From contig CM043945.1 in the NCBI GenBank assembly GCA_014529385.2, positions 149,221,241-149,285,240 of the forward strand: a stretch of DNA of 64,000 nucleotides. The letters run 5' to 3'. The DNA is from Adiantum capillus-veneris. Taxonomy: Eukaryota > Streptophyta > Polypodiopsida > Polypodiales > Pteridaceae. Below the pieces are notes generated by a model, which saw nothing but the letters and a program-made list of their open reading frames with translations, was not told the DNA's origin and did not search any database. Shown here piece by piece: positions 45,196 to 57,423 of this stretch. The translations under genes and the position numbers were made by a program. Position 1 is the stretch's first letter, and each line of letters starts with the position of its first letter.

Positions 45196-46139
45196 CTCAG
45201 CTCAAAAGAGGAGAATTTTTGATATTTAGATACAGTTGAGCTTGGGCCAACACCAAGGGGGCAAATAGCTCACACAATATGGGTAAAATAAGCCAGATAC
45301 AATCACAAACTGGAGCAGAAGCTTCGCTCATCATAGAAGAAACTTACACAACCAAAAAAGAAAAAAAAAAAACAGTGATGAATTTGGAAAAATGGACAGC
45401 GCCATCGCGTCCGAAACGGCCCAAAACCCCAATCTACAATGTCAAAGTGCTCAAATCCGACCTCGGATGAGCAGTTTACGGCCAAAACAGGCTCCAAAAA
45501 CCCCAAAAACACAGTTGCGGCTGTTCCTCCTCTCTTCTCCACGTTTTTTCTGGTCTTCTCTCACTTTTTTAAGTTCCCACACTTAGCTTAATTAGTTGGG
45601 CATCCTTGGCCTTTTAGATGACCTCAAACGGACCCCGAACATGCCAAAAATTGACCTCGCAGTGCATAGTTGTCACCTTTTTGCATCATCCGCACACTTG
45701 GCACTCAGCTTTTTTCAATAATGCATCCCACAACCACGTGGAGTGGCCCCAAAAGATGGTCATCATGATGATCTTTCTGCATAATTATCACAAGAAAACA
45801 CCCACGTTGTGTCTGTACTCATCCACGTGTAAGTATTGACCGCATTCGACCTCCTGACGCCACTAGATGCCAATTGACGCACCTGCTTATCTCATGTCGT
45901 CGGCCTGCGGATAGCTTCCTCGAGAAGTTTTATGTGCTACCAACTCCTCCTTATTATAGAAAAAACACACTGGTACTGGTGATAGTGAAAATCGATGCAC
46001 TATGTACACCCTGTCCTACCTGTACACATGTGGGCCCCACGTAACCACCTGGCTATGGAAAATGGGCAATTCTTTATTTGATGCACCATGCATGTGTATG
46101 TACATATGCGCAATCCCTTGATCCAAAAAACTCGTGACA
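44952..46139 (-). repeat. E 5' LTR
   Basis: 1188 bp, uninterrupted copy of the E LTR with two (CA)n tracts (45015-45061 and 45153-45193), TG...CA ends. It would hold the element's promoter. The sequence after it, acgtgttcgtatttt, is the continuation of F. Confidence 0.92.
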
Positions 46140-49100
46140 ACGTGTTCGTATTTTAGTGGATGATGGTGCAACTCATAACTTCTTGAACTATAAGCTAGTC
46201 AAGAAATAGACTCCCTGCTCTCACAAGTATGTGGTGGAGCAAATGTCTGGGAATGATAAAGAAGTATGGGACATGGTAGTTCAAGGGGTCGAGCTTATTG
46301 TTCAAGATCATACGATGACCCTTGACTTCCAAGTTATGAACATGGACAATGCTGATGTAGTTTTAGGACGGGAGTGGCTGCATGGTTTAGGAAACACATT
46401 GCACACTAGTTATGAAGAAAAAAACTCCTTATCCTTCATGGCCAATGGTAAACATGTGCTTTTGATTGGTGAGAAAAATATACCATCTGCACCTCTTATA
46501 TGTACAACCAAGCTTTCTATTTTGTAGAAAGCAGATTTAATAGATGAAGTCTTTTCGTATTACTGCTTGTCTCCAAGTCTTGTGAATTCTCAAGAGCAAA
46601 GTGCGGTGAATTCTAGTAATGGTATGCAAAGTGCAATGAATTCTAGTGATAAACAAAGTGTTAACAAATCTAATGAGCAAAGTGCTCTCAATTTTAATTC
46701 TATAGAGCAACGTAAAACTATTGTAAAACAAACATTACAGGAATTACAAGATTCTCCATCCCAACATAACTCTAGTTTAATTTCTCCTTTTGCACGGGAA
46801 AAGCTAACTCACTTACTCACGGAGTATAGTGATGTGTTCTCAAGTGATTTAACACCGGGTTTACCCCCTACACATGATGTGCAGCATGACATAGATGTCT
46901 TACTAGGCACTAAACCTGTGAGTAAACCACCTTATTGTATGAGTGCTAAAAAAAGCCAAGGAGGTTGAGAGTCAGTTGGCTGACTACCTTGCTCGTGGTT
47001 TCATAAGACCTAGCACTTCGCCTTGGGCATCACCAATTCTATTGGTAAAAATAAAGATGGTACTATGCGCATGTGCGTAGATTATCGCGGAAATGCGATA
47101 ACCATCAAGAACAAGTATCCTTTGCCTTGAGTGGATGAGTTTTTTGATCAATTCCATGGGGCAAGATACTATACAAAGATAGATCTTCATTCAGGATACC
47201 ACCAGGTGAGTATCCTACTACAAGATATCTCCAAAACTGCCTTTAGAACACGGTTTGGGCATTTTGAATTTTTCGTTATGCCTTTTGGTCTAACCAATGC
47301 TCCAGCTACATGACACTCATGAATAGTGTCTTACGTCCTATCTTGGAAAATTTGTTGTGGTTTTCCTTGATGACATTCTCATTTACAGTAAGAACACATA
47401 GAACACTTACGATTAGTGTTTGGACAACTACAAGCTCATGTGCTTTATGCTAAGCAAAGCAAGTGTGATTTATTTAAAACAGGGATACGTTACCTCGGTC
47501 ATGTGATCTCTTATTCTGGCATCAAAATGGACACTGACAAGGTCGTTGCCATTCTTTGATGGTCACATCCCAATACGGTTGAGGAGCTTCAAATATTTTT
47601 AGGCATGGATGGATTTTATCGACAGTATATCCGTGATTATGTCAAAATTGATGTTCCTATGACGGATCAACTTAAAGCAAAAGGTAAGACCTTTTCTTGG
47701 GAAGAAGCCCAAGAACACAGTTTCAAACAGCTCAAGGTAGCTATAGCCACTGCTCCCATCCTAGGAATCGTCGACCCACTTAAGCCGTTTGTGGTACAGA
47801 CTGATGCTAGTGATAAAGCAATTGGTGTGGTACTTCTCTAGGAGGGAAGACCTATAGCCTTTGAAAGTAAAAATTTAGATAGAGCTCAATAGAATTATTA
47901 TGTCTATGAGAGAGAGCTCTATGCCATAATTCACGCTTTACAAAAGTGGCGGCACTATTTATATGGTGCCGAGTTTGAAGTAGTTCTTGACCATGAGAGT
48001 ATCAAGTGGTTTACTACTCAAACGACTTGAAGGGCCATGAAGCTAGATGGGTCAAAATCCTTCAAGATTATGATTGTAAGCTACAAAATTGCAAGGGGCG
48101 ATATAATGTAGTAGCGAATACACTAAGTTGGATGCCTCAGATTAATTCACTTTCTTTCACAGAAATAAAGAGTGGATTTTTAGAGTCATTACGTGGCAAG
48201 TGTGCACAAGATCAATCATATGCTAAAGTGTGGAGTGCAGTTTTAAAAAGGGATCCGTCACACTCACATGTCTCTATACATCCAGATCAACATGTCTCTA
48301 CACAAGCATATAAAAACTCCAACACACAGAGAGCTCCACCCCTACTCAGAAAGAGCTTAAGCGATGGAAGAATTTTTTCATTGATGATGGCTACTTACTC
48401 CACAAAGGTAGAGTATGTGTGCCAAAGGACAGACACCAGGCACCAAATATTATTTGAGTGTCACGATAGTCCAAGTGCTGGTCATCCAGGTATTCGTAAG
48501 ATGTATGCCCTAGCTAGATGGAAATTTTATTGGCTGGGCTTACATTATGATGTTCAAGAGTACGTACTATACTGCCAACAGTGCCAAGTTAATAAGGCAG
48601 AGTGCCTCAAGGTAGGTGGCCTTTTACATCCTTTAGAGATTCCACAAGGTAAGTGGGAGAGTATCTCTATGGATTTTGTAGTAGGACTACCTACTACAAA
48701 TCCTGGCCATGATGCCATATGGGTAATTGTAGTCCGTCTCACCAGGATGGGTCAATTCATTCCCATTAAGACTACGGTTAAGGCACCAAAATTAGCACGG
48801 ATATTTGTAGATCATATATATAAACTCTACGGTCTTCCAGCTAGTATCATTAGTGAGAGAGATCGAAAGTTCAATAATCACTTCTGGAGAGCTGTGTTCC
48901 AAAAGTTGGAAACTAAACTTAATCTAAGTACGGCTGATCATCCAGAAACGAATGGTGAAATAGAAAGAATTAATCAAGTGCTAGAGGATATGCTACGAGC
49001 GTACGTTAGCAAGAAGAAAACCAATTGGGAAGACTAACCTATATTGGAATTTGCTTATAATAGTTCAAAGCATGTGACTACAGGGTTTAGTCCATTTATG

Positions 49101-49740
49101 CTTTTATATGGATTTCAACCTAGATCACCCGTTACGGTGGGGTTGGCTAAGGAGAAGATACAACAAGCGAAGGATTTTGTCCAAGACCATTTTGACATTC
49201 TTTGAGTTGCTCGACAAAATGTTAAGCAAGCTCAAGATCAATATAAGAAGTACGCAGATGAGCATCATCATCTTGCTACTTTTGAAGAAGGAGACAAGGT
49301 TTTTCTCAAAGTTCCGGAGCATTCAGAAAGTTTGAAGACGGGAAAAGTTGCTAAACTTTCACCACGCTATTGTGGACCGTTTACCATTCTCAAACGTATA
49401 GGTCAAGTGGCCTATAAGTTAGCTCTTCCAAAGCACTCACGAGTTCATCCTGTTTTTCATGTTAGCCGTTTACGAAAACAGCTAGGACAAAATGATAATG
49501 TCATTGACACAGGTGTGTTAGTTGACCTTATCAAACAGCCAAGCATCCCTCATGAGCCCAAAAAGATTTTGGATTCTCATGAGCTTCGCACCAGACATCA
49601 TGTCAGATGACAGGTGTTGGTAAAATGGCTAGATAGACCTGAAGAAGGTTCTACATGAGAGAATGTCTCCGCACTTAAGAAACGTTTTCCTACATTCGTT
49701 TTCAAGGAAAAAAACGATTCTCCAAGGGGGGGGGGGGTAA
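46140..49740 (+). pseudogene. pol: F pol: protease, RT, RNase H, integrase, chromodomain
   Basis: Heavily damaged chromovirus pol. The protease begins VRILVDDGATHNFLNY (46143-46195). A linker with repeated [EK]QSA-N motifs (46600-46700) precedes RT ([39 protein letters not shown]), where a deletion near 47313 removes the frame before the catalytic FLDD. RNase H fragment: PFVVQTDASDKAIGVVLL. The integrase frame 48006-49037 has the zinc finger and core D (SMDFVVGLP), but Glu replaces the second catalytic Asp (SERDRKF); the E (GEIERIN) is kept. The C-terminal segment 49332-49680 has a chromodomain interrupted by TGA at 49608-49610. Several other stops (LP*VD, IL*WSHP, IL*VARQ) fit CGA to TGA. 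A G-rich polypurine tract (12 G) ends at 49738. Confidence 0.87.
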
Positions 49741-49866
49741 TGTAAGGCCATGGGTCCTACGGGCAAGGCCACTGGTACGGCCGACTGTGTGTATACTAGG
49801 GGGAGGCTATAAGATAGCACGGTTGGGTGGAGACTAGAAACATGCATTACCACCACCCTTTCAGAT
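49741..49866 (+). repeat. F 3' LTR fragment
   Basis: TGTAAGGCCATGGG... directly after the polypurine tract. It matches the first part of the F' LTR (minus strand 52546-52425) as far as ctttcag, then the sequence turns into the inverted gag-pol of F'. Confidence 0.8.
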
Positions 49867-51533
49867 AATCTTGTAATTCCTTCAATGTTTGTTTTAGAAT
49901 AGTTGCACATTGCTCAACATAATTAGAATTGAGAGCACTTTGCTTTTCATTAAAGTTCATTGCACTTTGCATACCATAACTAGAATCCACAGCACTTTGC
50001 TCTTGAGAAATCACAAGACTTGGAGACAAGTAGTAACACAAAAAGACTTCATCTATTAAATCCGCTTTCTGTAAAATAGAAAGCTTGGTTGTACATATAA
50101 GAGGTGCAGATGGTATATTTTTCTCACCAAGCAAGAGCACATTACCATTGGCCATAAAGGATAAGGAGTTGTCTTTGTAACTAGTGTGCAATGTGTTTCC
50201 TAAACCATGCACCCACTCCTGTCCTAGAACTACATCATCTCACAATCCATGTTCATAACTTGAAAGTCAAGGGTCATTGTATGATCTTGAACAATATGTT
50301 CAACACCTTGAACAATAAGTAGTTCAACCCCTTGAACTACAGTGTCAGGAAATTATGAGTTGCACCATTATCCACTAAAATATGAACACATTGTCCGTTA
50401 ATGTGCCATGCATGCGTATCAACTCATGGGGGCCAAAGGTGAGCTGCCACATTGAAGCAGACACACAAAAATTGTGCTTTTCTTCCATATGAAGAACCTC
50501 TACAACACAATATTTAGGAGATGAATCTAATTTGAGTGTTGCACCATGTGCATGGCCTTTTCGTTGCCTTGCAAAAGAGGACAATCCTTCTTGTTATGTT
50601 GGTCCGAAACACATTTGAAACACAAATTGTGTTTCTTTGCACACTCAAAATTGGTAGGGTTAAGAGACCACGTGGAGTATCTCGTGATTGCTTAGGCTTC
50701 TTAGCCTCTTTAGGGCATGGAGAGGTAGATTGTCTCTTGTTCCTCTTGGAACGTGTGGGAGATCTACCTCGCCATTGGCTCTTAGCCAAATTGCTCTTGG
50801 CAAAAGTATTCTTAGAGTTGAAAACATTTCCCTTTCTCTCTTGGTCATCATCATACGGCTGGGCATGAGCGATGGCTTCTTCCAAATTTTTTGGATGTAC
50901 ATGAAGACGATAGTCTTTGTCAAGACCCCTATTGAAACCCCGTATCTTTTTAAATTCATCTAGACCTTCTAGTTTTAATATGATTTCTGGATACTTAGAA
51001 AGGTACTAAGTGAGAGAGAGGCCACACATGCGGCATGCATCTCATGCCAACCAATTATTATCTTCTTCATTGGAGTCTAAAAACTCTTTGGAGAAAGAAG
51101 CTTGAAACGCAGTCCAAGACTGAGGACGAGCATCTATTGGAAATGTAATCCACCACTTATAGGTCTTGCCTTTAAGAGATAGACTTGTTTCCACATATGT
51201 CTTATATCTAGGGTATGTCTCAGCCTAATGAATATCACTCCATTTGTGTAAGAACGTACTGACCGCATCCTTGTTACGATCACGCTCTTTATTGCAAAAC
51301 TCAAGAATGGTGATATTCTTAAGTAATGCATTGCTAACTTCTGCATCTTTTGAAGAACTTGCCTCATGGACTCCTTGCGTCATGAGACATGGATTCCTTG
51401 AACCATGCAATCTTGGATTCCTTGAACCGTGCCAACTTGAGTAGCTCAATAAGGTTTGCAACATTTGTATTTGATGCAGAGAAGTTGCATTCAAGTACGC
51501 TTTGGTGATTTTCCAAAGTCTTGAAGCAGCCAT
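49867..51533 (-). pseudogene. F' gag and protease start, broken
   Basis: Gag begins at about ATG 51533 (MAASRLWKITKAYLN) and is interrupted by many stops. A zinc knuckle (CFKCVSDQHNKKDC on translation near 50640-50590) is preserved. The protease start HILVDNGATHNF is readable near 50390-50350, with Asn after the Asp. The protease C-terminal part and linker (LHTSYKDNSLSFMANGNVLLLGEKN) form an open frame at 50212-49847. A duplicated HGSRNP block appears near 51440-51400. Non-functional. Confidence 0.7.
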
Positions 51534-52054
51534 AAATACAAGACCATGATTCCTAGATCATCATCATCATGCATATTAATGTTGATAGTGTCTGTGGTTG
51601 CCAGATTTTAATGTGTATGCTCAAAATCAAAAGTGTGTGTTTGTGGGATATCCTCGCCGGCCATGGTAAACACTCTAATGTAGAGAGAGAAAAAAACATC
51701 AACTTGTACCTTGTAAAGCTTGAAGTCGTTGTGTTTTTTATGCTCGACGACTTTTGCATTATATGCAATCCTTGCCTTGCAGAGTTTGTAGCGCTTTATG
51801 TCTTGTTCTTCATAAGAATACGTTCGTTGATTCTTCACAAAAACTCGTCGTTTTTGTGAAGGCTTTTGTTAACTTGTAAAGCTTCTTTCGTGAAGAAAAA
51901 TGAATTTTGAAAGAAAACTTCTCTTTTTCTAAAGGAGTGAAAAGAAAGGGTGAAACTACTTCCTTGTACTTCTTTGAAGTTTGTAGCTTTCCTTTCCTTC
52001 TAGCTTTCTTTGTCAATCAAGTATGCTATGTGTCCTTGTTATATACAAAAAGTC

Positions 52055-52117
52055 TCAATAGCTTGGATGGTAGGGTGTTGGCCTCTTACCCTCATGGAGT
52101 GGGTTCAACCCTCCTTC
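52055..52117 (+). repeat. tRNA-Lys-like sequence (SINE head or tRNA relic)
   Basis: TAGCTTGGATGG at 52059-52070 fits the pol III A box at all but one position, and GGTTCAACCCT at 52102-52112 fits the B box. The part between reads like an anticodon arm with CTT as anticodon (ggcctcttaccc), similar in layout to plant tRNA-Lys(CUU). The acceptor stem does not close, so it is a relic or the 5' head of a SINE. It lies in the leader of F', on the opposite strand. Confidence 0.5.
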
Positions 52118-52166
52118 ATGCTAGGGTTTAGAGGGCCTTCTTACACACGCAACCAATGGTGCCAAA

Positions 52167-52546
52167 ACAGAGCCTCGGTGCTGGTCGAGTCTACCTTGGT
52201 TGCCCGCCTTGGATGCTACTTTGGATGGCGGACGTGGACAACTGTTGTTTCTCGGTGCCTATTCTCTTGTGTTGCACACAGAACACTGTGTGTGTCTTCC
52301 TTTTGCCGCGCTGTGGGCCGTCATCTTCCCTGCCTGTTGCCTGCAAATTGTGGGAAAGGAGATGTGAGTTAGATGCACCTGCAACTCGCTTTTCCCCTTT
52401 CTTGAAATAGCTCACATACCACTGAAAGTAGGAGAGTAATGCCGTGTGCTAGTCTCCACTCAACCATGCTATCTTATAGCCTCCCCCTAGTGTACACACT
52501 ATCTGGCCGTGCCCGTGGCCTTGCCCGTACAACCCATGTCCTTACA
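52167..52546 (-). repeat. F' 5' LTR
   Basis: On the minus strand it starts TGTAAGGACATGGG at 52546 and matches the F 3' LTR fragment over its first 120 bases. The inner end is uncertain: a primer-like site TGGCACCATTGGTTG (52164-52150) follows, but no clear CA end is seen. Confidence 0.65.
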
Positions 52547-52925
52547 TCATGATTGATGACTAAGGTGCTTGAGGTGCTTGTCATGTTTGAAGGTCAAGGT
52601 GCTTGTGGTGTGCAAGTCAACCATGATCCCTACTACAAAGGAGGGGGAGAGCCCTAAAGGTAGGGCATGAGAGAGAACACACACGCACACACAACACACA
52701 CATACAACACACTCAACGCAAGCCCCTTCCACAAGAGGCATATAGGACACATGTCAATCTCCTAGCAAGGTTGTCCTCAGAGTGTGCCTAAATCCTATTA
52801 TATTGGATGACCTTGAGAGAGGTCCAATAAGAATTAAGTTTAATTAATTAATTATTCAATTCCTCTCTCTCAAAGAGGAAAGGAGGACATTTGTCCAAAT
52901 GCTACCTCTATTGCTAGTTAAGACC
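52547..52925 (+). repeat. A2: diverged A-family LTR, left part
   Basis: Aligns with A LTR positions from about 1717 (gattgatgactaaggtgcttgag) through cctctctctcaaag-ggaaag-aggaca-ttgtcc to gttaagacc. The first third of the LTR is missing: F' begins exactly at its left edge. It is clearly more diverged than the two A LTRs are from each other. Confidence 0.85.
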
Positions 52926-52971
52926 GAGTCTTACCATACACCGAGCAAACTTTACTGAGCAAACCAAACAA

Positions 52972-53063
52972 TCGAGCGAAACCCATGTGTATGTATGTGC
53001 GTGTGTCAAAAGGTAAACATCGAGCGAAACCCATGTGTATGTGCGTGTGTCAAAAGGTAAACA
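52972..53063 (+). repeat. Subterminal tandem duplication in I, left end
   Basis: tcgagcgaaacccatgtgta begins at 52972 and again at 53020; the units are 48 and 44 bp (the first has an extra tatg). It continues the series of GAGC motifs that starts in the terminal repeat. Subterminal repeats often serve as transposase binding sites. Confidence 0.75.
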
Positions 53064-54343
53064 TAGAAAATGACATGTGCATGAAAAAATAGTGTACTTC
53101 TAGTGATGTAAAGCAATGGTGGTTCTCCACACCAGTGAATGAAGAACATTATTGAATCATTGCACTACAAAGAAAAAAGAGAATAGTAAGACAAAATGTT
53201 ACCCCTTCAAAAGAAGCACGAGATAAATAAAATCTACAAGTCGCCATTCTAACTTACCCTAAAATATATAATTAGGAAGGGTAAATCAAAACTTTCAAAG
53301 GGCTATGGTCAATCTTCAAGAATGAGCCTTACGACCTTTCCAAGATAGATGCAGGCCCTCTGACAAGTGCTTGGAATGGCGTGGTTGCAGAGAAGACATA
53401 TTATAAGCATGGTATTCAAATGCATCCTTATTTTGTGTTGTCCTATTGAGAACGACGATCGATGCGAGAAGTGGAACGAACATACCTCGTTCAGTGCTCT
53501 ATACATTATTGCACTAATGTGGGATATTTTAGATTCAACACAGAGGAGATTCACATGCGTGACTGGCTGGGGTAAAGCAGACGTGAGCTGCATTCTTTCC
53601 TTGCCCTTGAATAAACTGAGCATGGAAAAATATTGACGTTTTCTCGCTAAACGAAGCCTTGCTCCAACTAACTCTGTTGTTTTTTATAGAGTTAGCTTGC
53701 AAGAGCCAACGTCCACAGAAAATTGACCTTTAATGTTGTTTTAAAGGACAAAAGCTGAAAATTGATGGCTAGGTAGGAGGATCAACTTGATGGAAATTGA
53801 CTAGGATTTTGGTGTAAAAATTGGTAAAAGCACTAAAACCATCACTAATTGGGAGATTACCAATGCTCAATGCTCTTCCTTTTTCCCATTGGTTGCTAAA
53901 AACATTTTTTGCAAACACCGGCAAGAGCTTCATTTCATAGAAGCAACCAAAAAACTCTCTCGTCATCAACAGATTGCCGCGGCTTGTGTGCGAACATGCT
54001 CATCAATGATAGAAAAAAATCATTTTCTCAAACATTCAAAATTCCTATCCTTGAATTTGCTAATGTTGACCTATATATAGAGATACTATGTATAGCTCAA
54101 CACAGGTAAGAGGAGATTTGGAAAAAATGGGTTATTTATTCGAATTTTAATACTATTTTTTCTATTTTCGGGCGGATTTTTCCCTTTTCCCAATCGACAG
54201 TTTTGAAATGGAAAATGACACCATATTAAGTCGAGACACATTTTTCTAGAATAGTGGCGCTCATAATACGTGAAGAGGGTGCGTTGCATGTTGACTCTCG
54301 AGGATAAAGCCAAGAGGATTGGACCCTCGTTGGTGCTAGATAC

Positions 54344-54544
54344 TGTTGGAATAAAATAAAAATATGCCAGCTATCATGCCTCGAGAACCCCAAGGATACG
54401 AGCATTCGTTCAAATCACTCATCATCGTCCTATTTAACTACCCTATGTATCCAGACATAGCATCGCAATCCAATCACGCCTAACCACCTATCTATGTGTA
54501 TTGTCTCTCTCTCTCTCTACCTTCTCTCTTCTTCTTCTCTGTGT

Positions 54545-54582
<38 letters not shown>

Positions 54583-54654
54583 TGGAATCTCTCATATAAT
54601 GCACAGTCTCTGTGCCTCTGATAGTGGGAGGCCTCCTGGCCTTTCACTCCCACA
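54344..54654 (+). repeat. Copia-like LTR relic K inside I
   Basis: Starts TGTTGGAATAAAA and ends ctcccaca, followed at 54655 by TGGTATCAATCGCC, close to the initiator-tRNA-Met primer site. It contains (CT)n and (CA)n near 54505-54579. The following 1.1 kb (54655-55800) has broken frames with no domain I recognise, so the rest of the element is lost or unrecognisable. No second LTR seen. Confidence 0.5.
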
Positions 54655-55981
<1,327 letters not shown>

Positions 55982-56163
55982 TATTATGGCGAGACTAAGC
56001 AGAGGGTTGGAGTGAACTTATCCAAGCACTATTATGGTGGGACTAAGCAAAGGGTTGGAGTAGGTGTGGGGAATAGGCAGGGGGCGGCTACGTGGGCTGA
56101 GCTGGTAGCCAGAGGCAACACTTGACTTGACAATGGCAGCCGTCACTCACTCGTCTCTCTCTC

Positions 56164-56344
<181 letters not shown>

Positions 56345-56370
56345 CCTGGTTCAAGACTAGGGAGGCCGCC

Positions 56371-56779
56371 ATGACGACTTGGTTAAAGAAAAACAGGAAG
56401 AAGAGGGGTCATGTCATTGCAGGCCACGGAAGAATTGGCAAGCTACATAGAAAGCATGCCGGAGGTCACGGCAATGCAGGAGGTATGCACCACCATCGCA
56501 TTCTGTTTGACAAATATTACCCTGGGTACTTCGGGAAGGTAGGTATCCGCTACTTCCACAAGACAATGAACAAGTTTCACTGTCCCATTAATGTGAATGT
56601 GGATCGTGTGATCCGGAAGGAAAGGGGCCCTTGCTGGATGTCACACAGTTTGGGTACTTCAAGGTGCTAGGTAAGGGCAATGCTCCCCCACTCCTCTGGT
56701 CATTAAAGCCAAGTTCTTCTCTAAGCTCCCAGAGAAGAAGTTCAAAGAGTTTGGTGGTGCTGTCCTTCTCACTGCTTGA
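56371..56779 (+). pseudogene. RPL27A: Ribosomal protein uL15 (RPL27A) gene copy, broken
   Basis: Intronless copy of the cytosolic 60S subunit protein RPL27A/uL15. ATG 56371 in a good context (gccgccATGacg), then the typical N-terminus with [10 protein letters not shown] and the Gly/His-rich [21 protein letters not shown] block, [11 protein letters not shown], then a gap of about 12-15 codons and a frameshift where the central DKLWS-type region should be. The C-terminal part [16 protein letters not shown] and, after further frameshifts, KAKFFSKLPEKKFKEFG and GGAVLLTA reach the expected stop at 56777-56779. About 136 codons remain of the usual 145 or so. It is a decayed fragment, captured or retroposed, inside element I. 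Whether the host gene itself has introns decides between DNA capture and retroposition. Confidence 0.9.
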
Positions 56780-56934
56780 GGTCAGATCTTCTCTTCTATT
56801 AACGTGTAGGCGGACGACGATGCTTTTTTTGCTTCTCAATAAAGGATTTTTGTATGAGGACTTGTAGAGATGGGTTTTGATGTCTTAGCGATGATTGAAT
56901 GTAGCCGGATTTCCCTCTATTTAAAATGGGAAGA

Positions 56935-56936
<2 letters not shown>

Positions 56937-57010
<74 letters not shown>
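56937..57010 (+). repeat. (GA)n microsatellite upstream of the RPS26 copy
   Basis: About 36 GA units ending 43 bases before the RPS26 ATG at 57054. It repeats the arrangement seen at the RPL27A copy. Confidence 0.97.
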
Positions 57011-57013
<3 letters not shown>

Positions 57014-57053
57014 ACGACAAAGAGGAAGCAAAAGCAGTGCGGCATAAGCATTC

Positions 57054-57423
57054 ATGACGGTAAGTGCCGCAATAGTGGATGTAACAAGCATGCAAGAGGC
57101 CACACCAACCCCATCAGGTGCTCCAATCGTGGGCGACGTGTGCCCAAGGACAAGGTTGTCAAGCGGTTTCTTGTAGAGAACATTGTTGAACAAGTTGCTG
57201 TGAGAGATGTGCAGGATGCTTGCATTTATGATGGGTACACACTTCCCAAGCTTTACACCAAAATGCAGTACTGTGTTTCATGCGCCATTCACTCTCACGT
57301 TGTTCGTGTGAGATCCTGCACAGCAAGAAGAGTTATGTTCGAGAGCCACCACAAAGGTTTAGACTCAAGGAGGATATGGAGAACCAAAATCAGCGTACCA
57401 ATGTTCCTGCTGCTAGGAAGTAG
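57054..57423 (+). pseudogene. RPS26: Ribosomal protein eS26 (RPS26) gene copy, broken
   Basis: Intronless copy of the 40S subunit protein eS26. ATGACG at 57054 begins in the expected place, but a 1-base loss within the first ten codons puts the rest in another frame. That frame reads [52 protein letters not shown] and [19 protein letters not shown], all hallmark blocks of the family. The second zinc-binding Cys of the N-terminal pair is changed ([11 protein letters not shown] in place of CSNCGxCxPKD); the CVSC pair is kept. A second frameshift near 57340 precedes the C-terminal tail ([11 protein letters not shown]), which ends at TAG 57421-57423. Non-functional, inside element I, 275 bp after the RPL27A copy in the same orientation. 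Confidence 0.9.

Larger units (their letters stand above)
35231..46139 (-). mobile_element. Gag-protease-only LTR element E (non-autonomous)
   Basis: Minus-strand element of about 5.7 kb once copia D is removed. Its LTRs (plus-strand TGTGAGCGGG...TGACA) are about 1.17-1.19 kb. The target duplication is ACGT or AACGT, depending on where the last A of the LTR is placed (35226-35230 against 46139-46143). The internal 3.4 kb holds a leader, gag and an aspartic protease but no trace of RT, RNase H or integrase. Since the LTRs, primer site and polypurine tract are all present, the lack of pol is not simple end-truncation. Elements of this kind (TR-GAG type) are moved by enzymes from other copies. 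Confidence 0.88.
35019..49866 (+). mobile_element. Truncated chromovirus F, split by E
   Basis: F is present as 35019-35230 plus 46140-49866, about 3.9 kb in all. The left piece starts abruptly in the gag zinc-knuckle region. It is recognised because the inverted copy F' (50620-50400 on the minus strand) matches it from ccaacataacaagaa onward. E is inserted in the protease region; the two halves rejoin in F' as aacggacaatgtgttcatat. The right end keeps only the first 126 bases of the 3' LTR (TGTAAGG...) before switching into inverted F'. pol carries many stops and frameshifts. The C-terminal chromodomain marks it as a chromovirus. Confidence 0.85.
49867..52546 (-). mobile_element. Inverted partial chromovirus copy F'
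   Basis: Minus-strand partner of F: 5' LTR (about 52167-52546), primer site, leader, gag and protease start, cut at about 49867 within the linker between protease and RT. It overlaps F for roughly 900 bases (protease region and linker), with clear but imperfect identity. It has neither pol nor a 3' LTR, so it is a truncated copy joined tail to tail with F. Confidence 0.82.

Noticed and set aside
53309-54313. Transposase for element I
   Set aside because: The frames here are short and show neither a MULE DDE-type domain nor a zinc finger that I can recognise.
56371-57423. Functional ribosomal protein genes
   Set aside because: Both copies have frameshifts, RPL27A lacks a central block and RPS26 has lost a zinc-ligand Cys; both lie inside a transposon-like insertion.
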